Part shown: piece after piece, positions 37,803 through 47,049 of the stretch
How the letters are laid out: each line of letters opens with the position of its first letter
How positions within the stretch are numbered: the first letter of the stretch is position 1
Program-made: the position numbers and the translations under genes
Notes under the pieces: model-generated
The model's input: the letters and a program-made list of their open reading frames with translations, nothing else
Database searches by the model: none
Told to the model about the DNA's origin: nothing
NCBI RefSeq assembly: GCF_026342355.1
Contig: NZ_JAPEMV010000002.1
Span: 186,001 to 250,000, forward strand
Length of the DNA: 64,000 nucleotides
From: Streptomyces sp. NBC_00249
GTDB taxonomy: Bacteria; Actinomycetota; Actinomycetes; Streptomycetales; Streptomycetaceae
Direction of reading: 5' to 3'

Positions 37803-39107
37803 ATGCGGTACGAGCGGACGCGGGCGGTGCGTGCGGTGCGGGCTACGCGGGCGGTGCGGCGGATCGGGGAGGTCCAGGGGGCCGAGCGGCCCCGGGCGGC
37901 GGGGGCGCGGTGGTACGGCGCCGGGAGCGCGGGGAGCCGGGGCGTGCTGGCGGTGCTCGCGCTGGCCGGGTGCGGGGCCCTGCTGACGGCGGGCTGTTCC
38001 GCTCCGGGCGGCGCCGGGGCAGGGGCGGGCGGCTCTCCCCCAGTCTCTCCGCCGGCTTCTCCCCCGGTGTCGTCACCGGGGTCCGCGCCGGCGGAGGCCT
38101 CGGGGCCGCCCGCGAAGGGGTCGGTGACCGTCTCGGGCGAGGTCGCGAAGGGGCTGGAGTCCCCCTGGGGCGTGGCCCCGCTGCCCGGCGGGGACCTGCT
38201 GGTCGCCTCGCGCGACAAGGGGACCATCAGCAGGGTCGCGGCGGGCACCGGTGCCGTGACGCAGATCGGCAGGGTGCCTGGGGTGGCGCCGGGCGGGGAG
38301 GGCGGCCTGCTGGGCCTGGCGCTCTCCCCGGGCTTCGCCTCGGACCACCTGGTGTACGCGTACTTCACGACGGAGTCCGACAACCGCATCGCGCGGCTGC
38401 GCTACGACGAGCAGCGCGCGCCGGGGCAGCAACTGGGCGCTCCCGACACGGTGTTCCGCGGGATCCCCAAGGGGCTGATCCACAACGGCGGCCGGATCGC
38501 CTTCGGCCCCGACAAGATGCTCTGGGCCGGGACGGGCGAGACCGGGAACACGGCTCTGGCACAGGACCGGAAGTCGCTGGGCGGCAAGATCCTGCGGATG
38601 ACCCCGGACGGGCAGCCGGTGCACGGCAATCCGGAGGCCGACTCCGTCGTGTACTCGTACGGGCACCGCAATGTGCAGGGCCTCGCCTGGGACAAGGACA
38701 AGCGGCTCTGGGCGGCCGAGTTCGGGCAGAACACCTGGGACGAGCTCAATCTCGTCGAGCCGGGCGGGAACTACGGCTGGCCGGAGGTGGAGGGCAAGGC
38801 CGGCAGAGCCGGGTTCCGTGATCCGGTGGCCGTCTGGAAACCGGACGAAGCCTCGCCGAGCGGGATCGCCTGGGCGCAGGGGTCGGTCTGGATGGCCGGG
38901 CTCAAGGGGGAGCGGCTGTGGCGGGTCCCGCTGCGGGGGGCCGCCCTGGCCGCGGAGCCCGAGGCCTTCCTGCAGGGGAAGTACGGGCGGCTGCGCACGG
39001 TGGTGCCGCTCGACGGTGACCGGTTGCTGCTGGTCACGAGCGAGACGGACGGGCGCGGGTCGCCGGAAGCGGGCGACGACAGGATCCTGACTCTGACGGT
39101 GCGGTGA
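37803..39107 (+). CDS. PQQ-dependent sugar dehydrogenase-like lipoprotein
   Basis: A 434-residue exported protein. A long Arg-rich N-region (with repeated RAVRA), a hydrophobic helix and lipobox LLTAGC are followed by a Pro/Ser-rich linker and then a six-bladed beta-propeller of the glucose/sorbosone dehydrogenase family (ESPWGVAPLPGGDLLVASRD, GGEGGLLGLALSPGF, HNGGRIAFGPD, YGHRNVQGLAWD, EFGQNTWDELNLVEPGGNYGWP). Members oxidise sugars outside the membrane with PQQ. ATG 37803 is the most likely start; frames further upstream are low-complexity. Whether the host makes PQQ is not shown here. Confidence 0.85.
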   Translation: MRYERTRAVRAVRATRAVRRIGEVQGAERPRAAGARWYGAGSAGSRGVLAVLALAGCGALLTAGCSAPGGAGAGAGGSPPVSPPASPPVSSPGSAPAEASGPPAKGSVTVSGEVAKGLESPWGVAPLPGGDLLVASRDKGTISRVAAGTGAVTQIGRVPGVAPGGEGGLLGLALSPGFASDHLVYAYFTTESDNRIARLRYDEQRAPGQQLGAPDTVFRGIPKGLIHNGGRIAFGPDKMLWAGTGETGNTALAQDRKSLGGKILRMTPDGQPVHGNPEADSVVYSYGHRNVQGLAWDKDKRLWAAEFGQNTWDELNLVEPGGNYGWPEVEGKAGRAGFRDPVAVWKPDEASPSGIAWAQGSVWMAGLKGERLWRVPLRGAALAAEPEAFLQGKYGRLRTVVPLDGDRLLLVTSETDGRGSPEAGDDRILTLTVR

Positions 39108-39140
39108 CCTGACTGGCCCCGTGGGGGGACGAGAGGCACG

Positions 39141-39347
39141 GTGGACGCGGTGTTCAACATGATCGAGGAACTGTTCAACCCGGGACGCAAGCACACGGAC
39201 GAGGAGCGCAAGCGGCTGGAGCTGTCCCGGACCGACGTGAGTGACGGCGATCCGGGACGGGGCCCCATAGACCTGGACTCCGGCAAGGTGCTCATACGCC
39301 CTGCCGAGGCGCACGCCGACGAGGCGCGCCCCGAGGAGACGGCCTAG
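39141..39347 (+). CDS. 68-aa small protein, DUF6191-like
   Basis: The protein begins DAVFNMIEELFNPGRKHTDEE and continues with a polar region (DPGRGPIDLDSGKV) of the kind I know as DUF6191 in Streptomyces. A short amphipathic N-terminal helix may touch the membrane; the rest is charged. It starts at GTG 39141, 33 nt after the lipoprotein gene. Its stop shares CTAG with the convergent LuxR gene. Function unknown. Confidence 0.72.
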   Translation: MDAVFNMIEELFNPGRKHTDEERKRLELSRTDVSDGDPGRGPIDLDSGKVLIRPAEAHADEARPEETA

Positions 39348-42300
39348 GTCCGGGCCGCCGTCCGGGCCGCGGTCGGGGTGGCTTGGGGGGCGGGCGGGGT
39401 GAAGAGGCGCAGGCGGTGGGCGAGGGCCGCGGCCTCGCCCCGGCCGGCGACGCCCAGCTTGGCCAGGATGTTGGACACGTGCACGCTGGCCGTTTTCGGG
39501 GAGATGAAGAGTTCCTGCGCGATCAGGCGGTTGGTGGCTCCGGTCGCGACCAGGCACAGCACCTCCCGCTCGCGGCTGGTCAGGCCCAGGGCCTCGGCCG
39601 GGTCGAGGTCGGGGGCGGGCGCCGGGCGGGTGTCGTCGGGGGTCAGCGGGAGCCGGGCCCGCTGGGCGAGCAGGGCCAGGTCCTCGCGGAGTCGGCGGGA
39701 GCCGAGCCGGTCGGCGGTGGCGTGGGCGTCGCGCAGCAGTCCGGCGGCCGTCTGGCGGTCCCCGCCGCCGACCAGCAGGGCTTCGGCGAGCCGGTGGCGG
39801 GTGCGGGCCAGCAGGTACGGGCGCTCCAGCGGGCGGACGGCGGCCTCGACGTCATTCCAGTCGGCGGCGGTGTCGCGGCCCTCGGCGCGGAGCAGTTCGG
39901 CCCTGAGGTACTCGGCGTGGGCGGTCCACACGGGCGCCGGGGTGGGCAGGGTGCGGGCGGCGGTGCGCAGGACCTCCAGGGCGGCGTCCCGGCCGGCGTC
40001 GGCCGCGGGCAGGCCCCTGGCGTCGGCTTCGGCGGAGGCCGAGGCCAGCAGGAGGGGCCAGGCGTAGCGGTGCTGGCCGAGCGGAAATCCGTAGGCGACG
40101 GCCTGGGCGGTCTCGGCGCGGACGTCGGCTATCCGGCCCTCGCCTTCGGCGACGCCGATGGCCAGCCGGTACAGCGGGAGCCGGTGCTGGGGCTGGTTGT
40201 CGTGGGTGCCGAAGTGGGCGTGGGCGGCGGCGAGCTGCTGGGCGGCCTCGGTGAGTTCGCCGCGGGCCAGGGCGAGGTAGGCGAGGCGTGAGGCGGCGGC
40301 GCCGCGCGGGGCGGCGCCCTGGCCGACGCGCAGGATGCGCCGGGAGGCTTCGGCGGCTTCGTCCCAGCGGCCGAGGCTGTACAGGCTCTCCGCCAGGTTG
40401 CCGCGGACCCAGGCCTCGGTGTCCAGGAGCCGGGACCTGCTGACGAGTTCGGCCCCTTGTTCGGCCAGTTCCACCGCTTCGCGGGACCGGCCGAGTCCTT
40501 CGAGTTGAGAGCTGAGGTTGATGTGTACGCGTCCTGCTACCACCGTGAGTCCGAGTGCGACGGCCCGTTCGAGCACCGCGTGGAGTTCGGTGAAGCCCGC
40601 TTCGGGGTCGCCGGCGTCGCCGAGCATGCTGCCGACCGTGATCCGGGCGTTGAGCTCGGTCTCCTCGGCGCCGACCATCCGCGCGTACTCGACGGCGCGT
40701 TCGGCGGCGGCCATGTTGTCGGGGCCGGGGTTGTGGAGCATGCCCCAGCCGGCGGCGCGGACGAGGACGTCGGCGTGCACCTGGGACGGGGGCAGCCCCT
40801 TGACCAGGTCCTGGGCCGTGGCGATCTCCGCCCAGCCGTCGCCGCGCCCGAGGCTGGCGATCAGCCGGGAGCGCTCGGTCCAGAACCAGGCGGCGCGCAG
40901 CGGGTCGGGGCCGTCGGCGCCGTCCTCGTCGAGCATCCGCAGGGCGAGTTTGGTGAGTTTGAGGGCGCGTTCGCGTTCCCCGCCGAACCGGGCGGCGACG
41001 GTGGCCTCGGCGAGCAGGTCGAGGCGCTGGAGCGGGGTGGTCTCCGGGTCGCAGCCGCAGGGCGGGTACACGTCGGTGTAGTCCGCCGGGCGCAGGGCCT
41101 CGCGTACGTCCTCGGGGGTGCTCTCCCACAGGTCCAGGGCCCGCTCCAGCAGGCTCAGCTGCTCGGAGTAGGCGTGCCGGCGGCGGGCGGTCACGGAGGC
41201 GGCGAGGACGGCGGGCAGGGCCTTGGCGGGGTTGTTCGCGGCGTACCAGTAGTTGGCCAGCCGGATGACCCGCTCCTCGGCGCGGACGAGGGTCTCGTCG
41301 GCTTCCACGGCCTCGGCGTAGCGCCGGTTGACGCGGGCGCGCTCGCCGGGCAGCAGGTCGTCGCTGACGGCCTCGCGGACCAGCGAGTGGCGGAAGCGGT
41401 AGCCGTCGCCGTCGGCGGTGGCGAGGAGGATGTTGGCGCCGACGGCGGCCCGCAGGGCCTCGATCAGTTCGTCCTCGCCGAGCTGGGCGACGGCGCGCAG
41501 CAGCGGGTACTCGATGGTGGAGCCGCCTTCGGCGACGATGCGCACCACGCGCTGGGCGGCGTCGGGGAGCACCTCGACGCGGACGAGCAGCAGGTCGCGC
41601 AGGGATTCGGTGAGCCCGGTGCGGCAGCCGCTCTCGTGCGAGGCGACGAGTTCCTCGACGAAGAAGGCGTTGCCGTCGGAGCGGTCGAAGACGGAGTCGA
41701 CGAAGGCCTCCTCGGGCTGCGAGGCGAGGATCCCGGCGAGCTGGCGGCGTACTTCGGCCCGGTTGAAGCGGGCCAGTTCGATGCGCCGGACGGTGCGGAG
41801 CCGGTCGAGTTCGGCGAGGAGCGGGCGCAGCGGGTGGCGGCGGTGGATGTCGTCGGCGCGGTAGGTGGCGACGACGACGAGGCGGCCGCTGCCGAGGGTG
41901 CGGACGAGGTAGGCGAGCAGGTGCCGGGTGGAGGTGTCCGCCCAGTGCAGGTCTTCCAGGACGAGCACGACGGTGCGGTCGGCGGCGAGCCGTTCCAGCA
42001 TCCGTGCCGTCAGTTCGAAGAGCCGGGCGGTGCTCTCCTCGTCGTGCGGGCCGCGGGGGGTCTCGCCGAGTTCGGGGAGGATCCGGGCGAGTTCGTCCTC
42101 CTGGCCGGCGGCGGCCGTGGCGAGCTCGTCGGGGAGCTGGCGCAGGAGGCTGCGCAGGGCCGTCGAGAAAGGGGCGAAGGGAAGTCCCTCCGCCCCGATC
42201 TCCACACAGCCTCCGACGGCCACGACCGCGCCGCGGCGGTCGGCCTCGCACAGGAACTCCTCGGTCAGCCGGGTCTTGCCGACCCCGGCCTCCCCGCCCA

Positions 42301-42421
42301 TGAGCAGGGCCTGCGGCTCCTGGTCCTCGGCGCGCGTCAGGGCGTCCACGAGTACGGCCAGTTCGTCGGCGCGGCCGACGAACACCGGGCTGACAGATCT
42401 GGTCTCCACGCCGCCGAGCAT
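39344..42421 (-). CDS. LAL-type LuxR family regulator (AAA ATPase)
   Basis: A large regulator of about 1025 residues. An N-terminal AAA/STAND ATPase domain has Walker A (LLMGGEAGVGKTRL) and Walker B (VVLVLEDLHWADTS). A middle region of TPR-like helices follows. The C-terminal LuxR helix-turn-helix is GLTSREREVLCLVATGATNRLIAQELFISPKTASVHVSNI. LAL proteins are ATP-dependent activators. The start is uncertain: ATG 42421 gives MLGGVETRSVSPVFVGR, and the frame is open to GTG 42472. No target is obvious; flanking genes are small or in other operons. Confidence 0.85.
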   Translation of the reverse strand: MLGGVETRSVSPVFVGRADELAVLVDALTRAEDQEPQALLMGGEAGVGKTRLTEEFLCEADRRGAVVAVGGCVEIGAEGLPFAPFSTALRSLLRQLPDELATAAAGQEDELARILPELGETPRGPHDEESTARLFELTARMLERLAADRTVVLVLEDLHWADTSTRHLLAYLVRTLGSGRLVVVATYRADDIHRRHPLRPLLAELDRLRTVRRIELARFNRAEVRRQLAGILASQPEEAFVDSVFDRSDGNAFFVEELVASHESGCRTGLTESLRDLLLVRVEVLPDAAQRVVRIVAEGGSTIEYPLLRAVAQLGEDELIEALRAAVGANILLATADGDGYRFRHSLVREAVSDDLLPGERARVNRRYAEAVEADETLVRAEERVIRLANYWYAANNPAKALPAVLAASVTARRRHAYSEQLSLLERALDLWESTPEDVREALRPADYTDVYPPCGCDPETTPLQRLDLLAEATVAARFGGERERALKLTKLALRMLDEDGADGPDPLRAAWFWTERSRLIASLGRGDGWAEIATAQDLVKGLPPSQVHADVLVRAAGWGMLHNPGPDNMAAAERAVEYARMVGAEETELNARITVGSMLGDAGDPEAGFTELHAVLERAVALGLTVVAGRVHINLSSQLEGLGRSREAVELAEQGAELVSRSRLLDTEAWVRGNLAESLYSLGRWDEAAEASRRILRVGQGAAPRGAAASRLAYLALARGELTEAAQQLAAAHAHFGTHDNQPQHRLPLYRLAIGVAEGEGRIADVRAETAQAVAYGFPLGQHRYAWPLLLASASAEADARGLPAADAGRDAALEVLRTAARTLPTPAPVWTAHAEYLRAELLRAEGRDTAADWNDVEAAVRPLERPYLLARTRHRLAEALLVGGGDRQTAAGLLRDAHATADRLGSRRLREDLALLAQRARLPLTPDDTRPAPAPDLDPAEALGLTSREREVLCLVATGATNRLIAQELFISPKTASVHVSNILAKLGVAGRGEAAALAHRLRLFTPPAPQATPTAARTAART

Positions 42422-42501
42422 CGCACAGAGGTGCGGGCCGGCGGCACTCGTTATCGGTGCGCTTCTCATCACGTGTCAGTTCACACGGTTCGCGGCGCGG
42501 G

Positions 42502-42669
42502 TCACGCGGCGCGGGTGAAGCGGCTCCGGGTTCCCCTCACCGACCTCTCGGATTCCTGGCCGCGAGAGGAGGAGCGGTGCGCCTTGCGGGCCTCCTGGGC
42601 CATCCGGTACTGGTCGGCCTCGCGGATGAGGTCGGCGCGGCGGGCGGTGGCCATCTCGTACTCGAACAT
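42502..42669 (-). CDS. 55-aa basic small protein, unknown function
   Basis: The frame encodes MFEYEMATARRADLIREADQ, then YRMAQEARKAHR and a basic tail rich in Ser and Arg ending FTRAA. AGGGAG stands 7 nt before the ATG. Residues 2-31 read as one continuous charged helix. It lies between the LAL regulator and a membrane protein on the same strand. I recall similar short proteins in Streptomyces genomes but no function. Confidence 0.7.
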   Translation of the reverse strand: MFEYEMATARRADLIREADQYRMAQEARKAHRSSSRGQESERSVRGTRSRFTRAA

Positions 42670-42781
42670 CTCGTTCTCCCTGGTTGCGTTTCTCGGGCAC
42701 CTCGTTCGGTGTGATCCAAGATTCGCTTCCCAGAGGGGTCCGCCGCATCGGGCGCATGCCGCATGTCCGGGGGGCGGGGGT

Positions 42782-42830
42782 CCTTAGGCCGGGGCCGTAG
42801 GTACTCAAGGAGCGCTCGGGCGGCCTAAGG
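42782..42830. repeat. 10-bp inverted repeat, 29-nt spacer
   Basis: CCTTAGGCCG (42782-42791) and CGGCCTAAGG (42821-42830) are perfect inverted copies, between the small gene at 42502 and the stop of the membrane protein at 42847. It can be a terminator for the membrane protein with a large loop, or a pair of operator half-sites for the small gene. Confidence 0.5.
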
Positions 42831-42846
42831 CGTGGCGGTGCAGTGC

Positions 42847-43479
42847 TTATTCGGCGGCCGTGGGCATGGGGACGAGGAGGTCGAAGTACATGAGGCCGAA
42901 GACCAGGACACCGAGGAGGCCCAGGGCGACGGCGGCCCAGGAGACGGACCGGACCCAGACCGGGAGGACCCGGCCGGGGGCGCCGAAGGCGGGGCGGGCC
43001 AGGACGAAGACGGCGATCAGGAGGGCGAGGGTGGACAGGACACCGTTGACGAGGGCGGTCATGTGCCAGGCGTCGCCGTACAGGGCGGCGATCTTCTCCT
43101 TGGCGGTGGTGGCGCTGACCGATTCGATCTGGCCGATGAGCGTCTGGCGCTCGGCGATCACCCGGGACACCCAGCTGCCGCTGAGGGCGACGAGTCCGAG
43201 ACCGGCGGCGACGATGGCGGAGGCGGCGGAGCCGACGCCCGAGCCCTGCTCGGGGGTGTCGCCGGCCTCGTCGTCGAAGGCGTCGAGCTCGTCGGCGTCG
43301 TCGGCGACGTCGGCGACGTCGGCGACGTCGGCGGCGGCCGGGGCGGCGGGGGTTTCGGCGGCGGGCTCGGCCTGGGCGGGCTCGGCCTGGGCGGCCTCGG
43401 CCGGGGTGTTCTCTGCCGCCTTGTCCTCGGCGGCGTCCGCCTCGGTGGCGGTCGGGGCGAGGCTCTTCTTGGTGTCCAT
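42847..43479 (-). CDS. membrane protein with acidic Ala-rich N-terminus
   Basis: A 210-residue protein. Residues 1-75 are acidic and Ala/Glu/Pro-rich with short repeats (AQAEPAQAEP, VADVADVADDAD). Three hydrophobic segments follow (near residues 85-105, 140-160 and 180-200), with a charged stretch between the first and second (RVIAERQTLIGQIESVSATT). ATG 43479 is the plausible start. The codon-level repeat of GTCGGCGAC at about 43308-43340 looks like slippage expansion. I do not recognise a family. Confidence 0.72.
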   Translation of the reverse strand: MDTKKSLAPTATEADAAEDKAAENTPAEAAQAEPAQAEPAAETPAAPAAADVADVADVADDADELDAFDDEAGDTPEQGSGVGSAASAIVAAGLGLVALSGSWVSRVIAERQTLIGQIESVSATTAKEKIAALYGDAWHMTALVNGVLSTLALLIAVFVLARPAFGAPGRVLPVWVRSVSWAAVALGLLGVLVFGLMYFDLLVPMPTAAE

Positions 43480-43582
43480 GCCGGGCACCGTAGGCGGCGT
43501 TTCTGAGAGGTTCCTGAGAAGGGCCACGACGTTCGCGGGGCGCAGGGCCGCAGGCCAGGGGCGGTGCCTGCGGCCCGGGAGG

Positions 43583-44137
43583 CTACGCGGGGCGGGCGGC
43601 GGCCCATTCGGGGGCGAGGACCGACCAGATCTCGGTGTCCTGGCGGACACCGCGGTGGAGGTGGTTCTGCCGCAGGACGCCTTCGCGGGTGAGGCCGAGC
43701 CGCTCGGCGACGGCGATGCTCTTCTTGTTGCCGGAGGCGACGTGCCATTCCACGCGGTGCATGCCGCGCTCCTGGAAGGCCCAGTCGATCAGGACCTTGC
43801 AGGCCTTGGTGACCAGGCCCCGGCCGGCTCCGGCGGGCTCCAGCCAGCAGCCGACCTCGCAGTTCCCGGCGGCGGCGTCGAAGCTGGGGAAGAGGACCCC
43901 GCCGACGAGGGTGCCGTCGACGCGGATCCCGTACAGGCGGGCGCCGTCGGCGGCGGCCTTCTCGGCGTTCGAGCCGAGCAGGCGCCGGGCCGACTCGAGG
44001 TCGGTGGCCCGGTCGGGGAATCCGACGTACTGGCCGATGAACTCGCGGCCGCGGTCCATGTGGGCGAGGAACTCCTCGGCGTGCCAGATCTCCAACGGGA
44101 ACAGCTGGGCGTCGTCGGCGAGGTCTATCGCGAACAT
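43583..44137 (-). CDS. GNAT acetyltransferase, RimJ/RimL type
   Basis: A 184-residue acetyl-CoA-dependent acetyltransferase. Typical RimJ/RimL-like segments are LYGIRVDGTLVGGVLFPSF, CEVGCWLEPAGAGRGLVTKACK, the HRVEWHVASGNKKSIAVAERLGL core and GVLRQNHLHRGVRQDTEIWSVL. AAGGAAG stands 6 nt before the ATG. It follows the MMPL transporter by 27 nt and is probably co-transcribed. Substrate unknown: protein N-termini and small amines are both possible. Confidence 0.85.
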   Translation of the reverse strand: MFAIDLADDAQLFPLEIWHAEEFLAHMDRGREFIGQYVGFPDRATDLESARRLLGSNAEKAAADGARLYGIRVDGTLVGGVLFPSFDAAAGNCEVGCWLEPAGAGRGLVTKACKVLIDWAFQERGMHRVEWHVASGNKKSIAVAERLGLTREGVLRQNHLHRGVRQDTEIWSVLAPEWAAARPA

Positions 44138-44164
44138 TCGTGCTTCCTTACGGCTCGTAACCGG

Positions 44165-46396
44165 TCAGCGGGACAGCGGGGCCGGCTCCGCATGGTCCGC
44201 GTCCGGCCGCTGCGCCGGAAGTGTCGCACGGGTGCGGCACTCGGGGGGCTCGATGCTGATGCGGGGCAGCCGGCGGTCCAGCCAGCCGGGTATCCACCAG
44301 TTCGCCCCGCCGAGCATGTGCATCAGCGCGGGCACGAGCAGGGTGCGCAGTACGAAGGCGTCGAGGGCGACGGCGACGGCGAGCGCGATGCCGAACATGG
44401 CGATGAGCCGGTCCCCGCTGAGTACGAAGGCCAGGAAGACGGAGATCATGATGACGGCCGCCGAGTTGATCACCCGGCTGGTCTCGGCGAGGCCGACGCG
44501 GACGGCCCTGCGGTTGTCTCCGGTCTCCAGCCACTCCTCGTACATCCGGCTGACGAGGAACACCTGGTAGTCCATGGAGAGCCCGAACAGCACCGACACC
44601 ATGATCACCGGGAGGAAGGGCTCGATGGGCCCGGCGCTGCCCAGTCCCAGCAGTTCGCTCCCCCAGCCCCACTGGAAGATCGCGACGACGACTCCGAAGG
44701 AGGAGGCGACGGCGGCGACGTTCATGGCGGCCGCCTTGAGCGGGATGCCTATGGAGCGGAAGGCCAGCAGCAGCAGGACGCAGCCGAGGGCGACGACCAC
44801 GCCGACGAACAGCGGCAGCTTCCCGATGATCACCTCGGCGAAGTCGTCGTAGCCGGCCGTGACCCCGCCGACGTGGGCCCGCATCGAGCTGCCGTCCTCG
44901 GCGCGCGGGATGACCTCCTGGCGCAGCGTGTCGACCAGCTCGCTCGTGGCCCGGGACTGCGGCGCGGAGTCGGGTACGACGGTCAGGACGGCGGTGTCCC
45001 CGCTGCGGCTGAGGAGGGCCGGTCCGGCGGACGCCACGCCCTCGGTGGAGCGCAGCGCCCCGGCCAGCCGGTCCACGGCGAGGCGGTCACCGGCGCCGTC
45101 GAGGCGGGCCACGACGGTGAGGGGGCCGTTCATCCCCGGTCCGAAGCCGTCGGCGAGCAGGTCGTAGGCCTTGCGGGTGGTGGAGGACGCGGGGTTGTTG
45201 CCCTGGTCGGAGGTGCCGAGGTGGAGGGAGAGGGTGGGCAGGGCCAGGACCACCATGACCACGGTGGCGAGCATGCCGAGGAGTTTGGGGTGCCGTTCGA
45301 CGAAGGCCGACCAGCGGGCGGCGAATCCGGTCGGCGCGTCGGGCTGGGGGCCTTCGGCGGCGAGCCTGCGGCGTTCGCGGCGGGAGAGGGCGCGCGTCCC
45401 GATGTAGGAGAGGAGGGCCGGGAGCAGGGTGACGGAGGCCGCCACGGTCAGCACGACGGTGAGGGAGGCCGCGATCGCCACGCCGTCGAGGAACTTCAGT
45501 CGCAGGACGAGCATGCCGAGCAGGGCGATGCAGACGGTGGCCCCGGCGAAGACGACGGCCCGCCCGGTGGTGGCGACGGCGCTCTGCGCGGCCTCTTCGA
45601 CCGTCAGGCCGCGGGAGAGGCCCTTGCGGTGGCGGGTGACGATGAAGAGGGCGTAGTCGATGCCGACCCCGAGGCCGACGAGGGTGCCGAGCATCGGGGC
45701 GAAGTCGGCGACCGGCATCGCGTGCCCGAGGAGGGTGATGCCGAAGTAGGCGCTGCCGACGCTGACGAGGGCGGTGGCGATGGGCAGCAGGCTCGCGGCG
45801 AGCGAGCCGAAGGCGAGGAAGAGGACGAGGGCCGCGATGGCCACGCCGATGACCTCGGCGAGGTGGGCGCTGGGTGCCTCGGTGAGGCCGACGGCACGGC
45901 CGCCGAGTTCGACCTGGAGGCCGTCGGCCTGGGTGGCGGGGTTCCTGGCCGCCTCGACGACCGCCCGGGCCTGGGCCTTGGGGACGGCGTCGGCCTGCCG
46001 GTCGAAGGTGACCACGGCGTAGGCGGTGCGGCCGTCGGGGCTGATGCGGGCGGCGTTCTCGGGTCCGGGGCCGTAGGGGCCGGAGACCGAGCCGATGCCG
46101 GGGAGGGCGGCTATCTCGTCCAGGGCCCGGGTCATGCGCCGTTCGACGTCCGGGGTGCGGGCGCTCTGATGGTCCGGGGTCCGCCACACGACGGTGTCGG
46201 TGTCGCCGCCCTGGCCGTGGAAGCCGTCGCGCAGGAGGTCGTGGGCCTTGCTGGACTCGGTCCCGGGGACCTCGTAGTCGTTGGAGAACGCGGTGCCCGC
46301 GGCGGTGGCGGCCGAGGCCGTCGCACCGAGGGCGAGCAGCCAGATCAGGAGGGTGACCAGTCGGTGCCGCATGCACCACCGTGCGATTGCTGCCAA
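44165..46396 (-). CDS. MMPL family RND transporter
   Basis: A 743-residue membrane transporter with the duplicated MMPL layout: N-terminal helix (RLVTLLIWLLALGATASA), a large extracytoplasmic loop, five or six helices with GTLVGLGVGIDYALFIVTRHR, then a second loop and a second helix bundle with GLSMDYQVFLVSRM. Such proteins export lipids or antibiotics in actinobacteria. TTG 46396 is preferred: GGGAG stands 8 nt upstream and the protein then begins AAIARWCMRHRL; the frame is open to 46462. An octamer direct repeat lies just upstream. Confidence 0.87.
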   Translation of the reverse strand: MAAIARWCMRHRLVTLLIWLLALGATASAATAAGTAFSNDYEVPGTESSKAHDLLRDGFHGQGGDTDTVVWRTPDHQSARTPDVERRMTRALDEIAALPGIGSVSGPYGPGPENAARISPDGRTAYAVVTFDRQADAVPKAQARAVVEAARNPATQADGLQVELGGRAVGLTEAPSAHLAEVIGVAIAALVLFLAFGSLAASLLPIATALVSVGSAYFGITLLGHAMPVADFAPMLGTLVGLGVGIDYALFIVTRHRKGLSRGLTVEEAAQSAVATTGRAVVFAGATVCIALLGMLVLRLKFLDGVAIAASLTVVLTVAASVTLLPALLSYIGTRALSRRERRRLAAEGPQPDAPTGFAARWSAFVERHPKLLGMLATVVMVVLALPTLSLHLGTSDQGNNPASSTTRKAYDLLADGFGPGMNGPLTVVARLDGAGDRLAVDRLAGALRSTEGVASAGPALLSRSGDTAVLTVVPDSAPQSRATSELVDTLRQEVIPRAEDGSSMRAHVGGVTAGYDDFAEVIIGKLPLFVGVVVALGCVLLLLAFRSIGIPLKAAAMNVAAVASSFGVVVAIFQWGWGSELLGLGSAGPIEPFLPVIMVSVLFGLSMDYQVFLVSRMYEEWLETGDNRRAVRVGLAETSRVINSAAVIMISVFLAFVLSGDRLIAMFGIALAVAVALDAFVLRTLLVPALMHMLGGANWWIPGWLDRRLPRISIEPPECRTRATLPAQRPDADHAEPAPLSR

Positions 46397-46461
46397 CGGA
46401 CGTGCTCCCTGGTGGTTCGGATCTTCACCGGGGGCGGGGACGGCCCGACGCAAAGAACGCA

Positions 46462-46485
46462 TGAACTCGTGAACTCGTGAACTCT
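46462..46485. repeat. 8-bp direct repeat upstream of MMPL gene
   Basis: TGAACTCG-TGAACTCG-TGAACTCT, three tandem octamers, lies 66-89 nt upstream of the MMPL start. It may be a regulator-binding array or simple slippage. Confidence 0.7.
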
Positions 46486-46572
46486 TGTTTTTGTGAAGCG
46501 GCCTGGGGTGGTCTACACCTCAATGCCACGATCTCAGCGTTTGGTGATCGTTGGCCTGATTCGTGTGCATCG

Positions 46573-46995
46573 TCACAGGCCTGCGGCGGGGTGCGGGTCC
46601 TCGGGCCCGGCCGTGGGGGCGAAGGGCCCGTCGGCGCGGTAGCCGGGGACCGAGGGCCAGCGGACGGTGAGGACGACCGCGTCCTCCTCCGCGTACCAGG
46701 AGTGGTCGACCCCGCGGCCCCAGACGACGTAGTCGCCCTGCTCGGCGAGGACCACGGTGCGGCCGGGGAACTCCAGCCGGAAGCGGCCGCTGATCAGTAC
46801 CTGGAGCGCGGTGCGCTGCTCGCCGGTCACCCACTTCTCGCGTTCCTCCCCCTTGGGGTGGACGCCCCACTTGATCTCCACGTCCTCGCTGTGACGGGGA
46901 TCGCCGGGGGTCTTGAAGTGGCCGAGGAGCCAGCCCCGGTCGGCGGCGGCGTCGGGGGTGGCCTTGCCGGTGTAGATGGCGGAGTCGACGTTCAC
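46573..46995 (-). CDS. small cupin-fold protein
   Basis: A 140-residue soluble protein. The pattern EIKWGVHPKGEER...LISGRFRLEFPGRTVVLAEQGDYVVWGRGVDHSWYAEEDAVVLTVRWP fits a single-domain cupin with the second motif (G.D.V.W..G..H.W) present. GTG 46995 is the first in-frame start and has no clear ribosome site. The strand opposite carries an independent gene that begins 55 nt away. Metal or ligand unknown. Confidence 0.7.
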   Translation of the reverse strand: MNVDSAIYTGKATPDAAADRGWLLGHFKTPGDPRHSEDVEIKWGVHPKGEEREKWVTGEQRTALQVLISGRFRLEFPGRTVVLAEQGDYVVWGRGVDHSWYAEEDAVVLTVRWPSVPGYRADGPFAPTAGPEDPHPAAGL

Positions 46996-47049
46996 GGGGT
47001 GAGGCTAATGCAGTTGTGGGGGTGGGCGTGCGCCTGATGATCTGAACCG

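Noticed and set aside
43300..43345. GTCGGCGAC repeats as a possible regulatory repeat
   Set aside because: They are in frame inside the membrane-protein gene and encode Val-Ala-Asp repeats, so they are explained as coding slippage.
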